From assembly GCA_035275265.1 (NCBI GenBank), contig DATENC010000006.1, positions 430,315 through 494,314 on the forward strand: 64,000 bases of DNA, read 5' to 3'. Positions 63,499 to 64,000 of this stretch are shown piece by piece. The translations under genes and the position numbers were made by a program. Positions within the stretch are counted from its first letter, which is position 1. Each line of letters opens with the position of its first letter. The notes beneath the pieces were generated by a model. That model did not search any database, was not told the DNA's origin, and was given only the letters and a program-made list of their open reading frames with translations. The DNA comes from JACQAP01 sp035275265. GTDB lineage: Bacteria; Pseudomonadota; Gammaproteobacteria; Burkholderiales; JACQAP01.

Positions 63499-63846
63499 TT
63501 GGAGAAAGCGGCGTGTGGCACCGGCGGCGATGTCATCGTGGTGTTGACTAATCTGCCGGATCTGGCGGCGGCCCGGAACCTTGCGCAGTTTTTGGTGGAG
63601 CAACGGCTTGCCGCCTGCGTCAACGTGCTGGCCGAATGCTCATCCGTCTATCGCTGGCGGGACGGGATAGAGACGGCGACTGAAATACCGGTGCTGATCA
63701 AGACGGTGGCTTCCTGTTATCCACGCGTCGAAGCCGCGATCCGCGCCAACCACCCCTATGAACTTCCCGAAATCGTGAGTGTCCCTGTGGTGGCCGGTCT
63801 GAGCGAATATCTGAGCTGGGTCGCTGCCGAATCCACCGCCGAATAA
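63499..63846 (+). CDS. cutA: Divalent-cation tolerance protein CutA
   Basis: 115 residues from TTG 63499, with GGAG nine bases upstream; no ATG fits. The CutA1 fold is marked by VVLTNLPDLAAARNLAQFLVEQRLAACVNV, SVYRWRDGIE and the HPYELPEIVSVPV motif. It is a trimeric small protein linked to copper tolerance in E. coli. It lies 17 bases before dsbD, as in many proteobacteria. Confidence 0.95.
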   Translation: MEKAACGTGGDVIVVLTNLPDLAAARNLAQFLVEQRLAACVNVLAECSSVYRWRDGIETATEIPVLIKTVASCYPRVEAAIRANHPYELPEIVSVPVVAGLSEYLSWVAAESTAE

Positions 63847-63863
63847 CGACTCTTCCCAGGAAA

Positions 63864-64000
63864 ATGAACCTGCGCACCGCGGCAAGATTTCTTACCGGTT
63901 TGCTGCTGACGGCGTGTGCACTTACATCGGCCGCTGCTGACGAACTTCTGGCGCCGGAGCAGGCATTCCGGTTTTCGGCGAGGCTCGTCGAACCGGGCCT
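63864..64000 (+). CDS. dsbD: Thiol:disulfide interchange protein DsbD, N-terminus (partial)
   Basis: 45 codons to the window end. The start ATG follows CCAGGAAA. A signal peptide (FLTGLLLTACALTSAAA) precedes DELLAPEQAFRFSARLVEPG, typical of the DsbD alpha domain. DsbD carries electrons from cytoplasmic thioredoxin to periplasmic thiol proteins. The cutA-dsbD order supports the call. Confidence 0.88.
   Translation, partial: MNLRTAARFLTGLLLTACALTSAAADELLAPEQAFRFSARLVEPG

Overview
The window reads as chromosomal DNA of a betaproteobacterium, with a Nitrosomonadales/Rhodocyclales-like flavour. The evidence is GC-rich DNA (roughly 60% by eye), dense coding with many ATGA overlaps, and blocks familiar from that class: gltBD-hemE-priA-argS-SPOR-dsbA, hemA-prfA-prmC-grxD, argH-lytS/algR-hemCDXY-ppc and cutA-dsbD. 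I see no prophage, insertion sequence, CRISPR array or rRNA. One tRNA gene, tRNA-Phe(GAA), is present. Taxonomy is inferred from gene content only.

Layout. 1-10 kb (mostly +): the gltB tail, gltD, hemE, priA, argS, a SPOR protein, two tandem DsbA-like oxidoreductases and an SDR. 10-19.5 kb (-): a HAD phosphatase, a TPR protein, glmS, glmU, a Sco protein, a methanethiol oxidase of the SBP56 family (mtoX), a PBP4-type carboxypeptidase and bioA. 19.7-24.5 kb (+): an unrecognised protein, groESL behind a perfect CIRCE operator, and an MHS-family transporter. 24.6-28.5 kb (+): tRNA-Phe, hemA, prfA, prmC, grxD. 28.5-39.3 kb (+) is the most accessory part: an acyl-CoA dehydrogenase, an RND pump with its adaptor, a three-gene nitrile hydratase/thiocyanate hydrolase-type enzyme, a CaiB-type CoA-transferase, a MaoC hydratase, a Hanks-type kinase and an exported histidine phosphatase. 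39.3-51.4 kb (mostly -): dsbB, the two transsulfuration enzymes, a PQQ-type dehydrogenase lipoprotein, a complete branched-chain amino acid type ABC transporter, a fructosamine kinase and argH. 51.5-64 kb (mostly +): a LytS/AlgR two-component pair, an exported unknown, dps with a remnant of a second dps, hemCDXY, ppc, a 2Fe-2S/flavin reductase (-), an SDR, cutA and the start of dsbD.

How the genes fit together. Most is housekeeping: heme synthesis (hemA, C, D, E, X, Y), glutamate, arginine and amino sugar synthesis, disulfide handling (two DsbA-like proteins, DsbB, DsbD) and chaperones. Two accessory modules hint at one-carbon, sulfur or nitrile chemistry: mtoX-sco (methanethiol to formaldehyde, sulfide and peroxide) and the cobalt-type hydratase with a split beta subunit (nitriles or thiocyanate). 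Reverse transsulfuration (CBS plus a gamma-lyase-like enzyme) adds a third sulfur step. That these cooperate is inference.

The best candidate for something new is the RND pump/adaptor/three-subunit hydratase run at 29.9-35.7 kb. Its catalytic subunit carries a very His-rich N-terminus and an Arg after the metal motif, and no activator or cobalt-uptake gene lies beside it.
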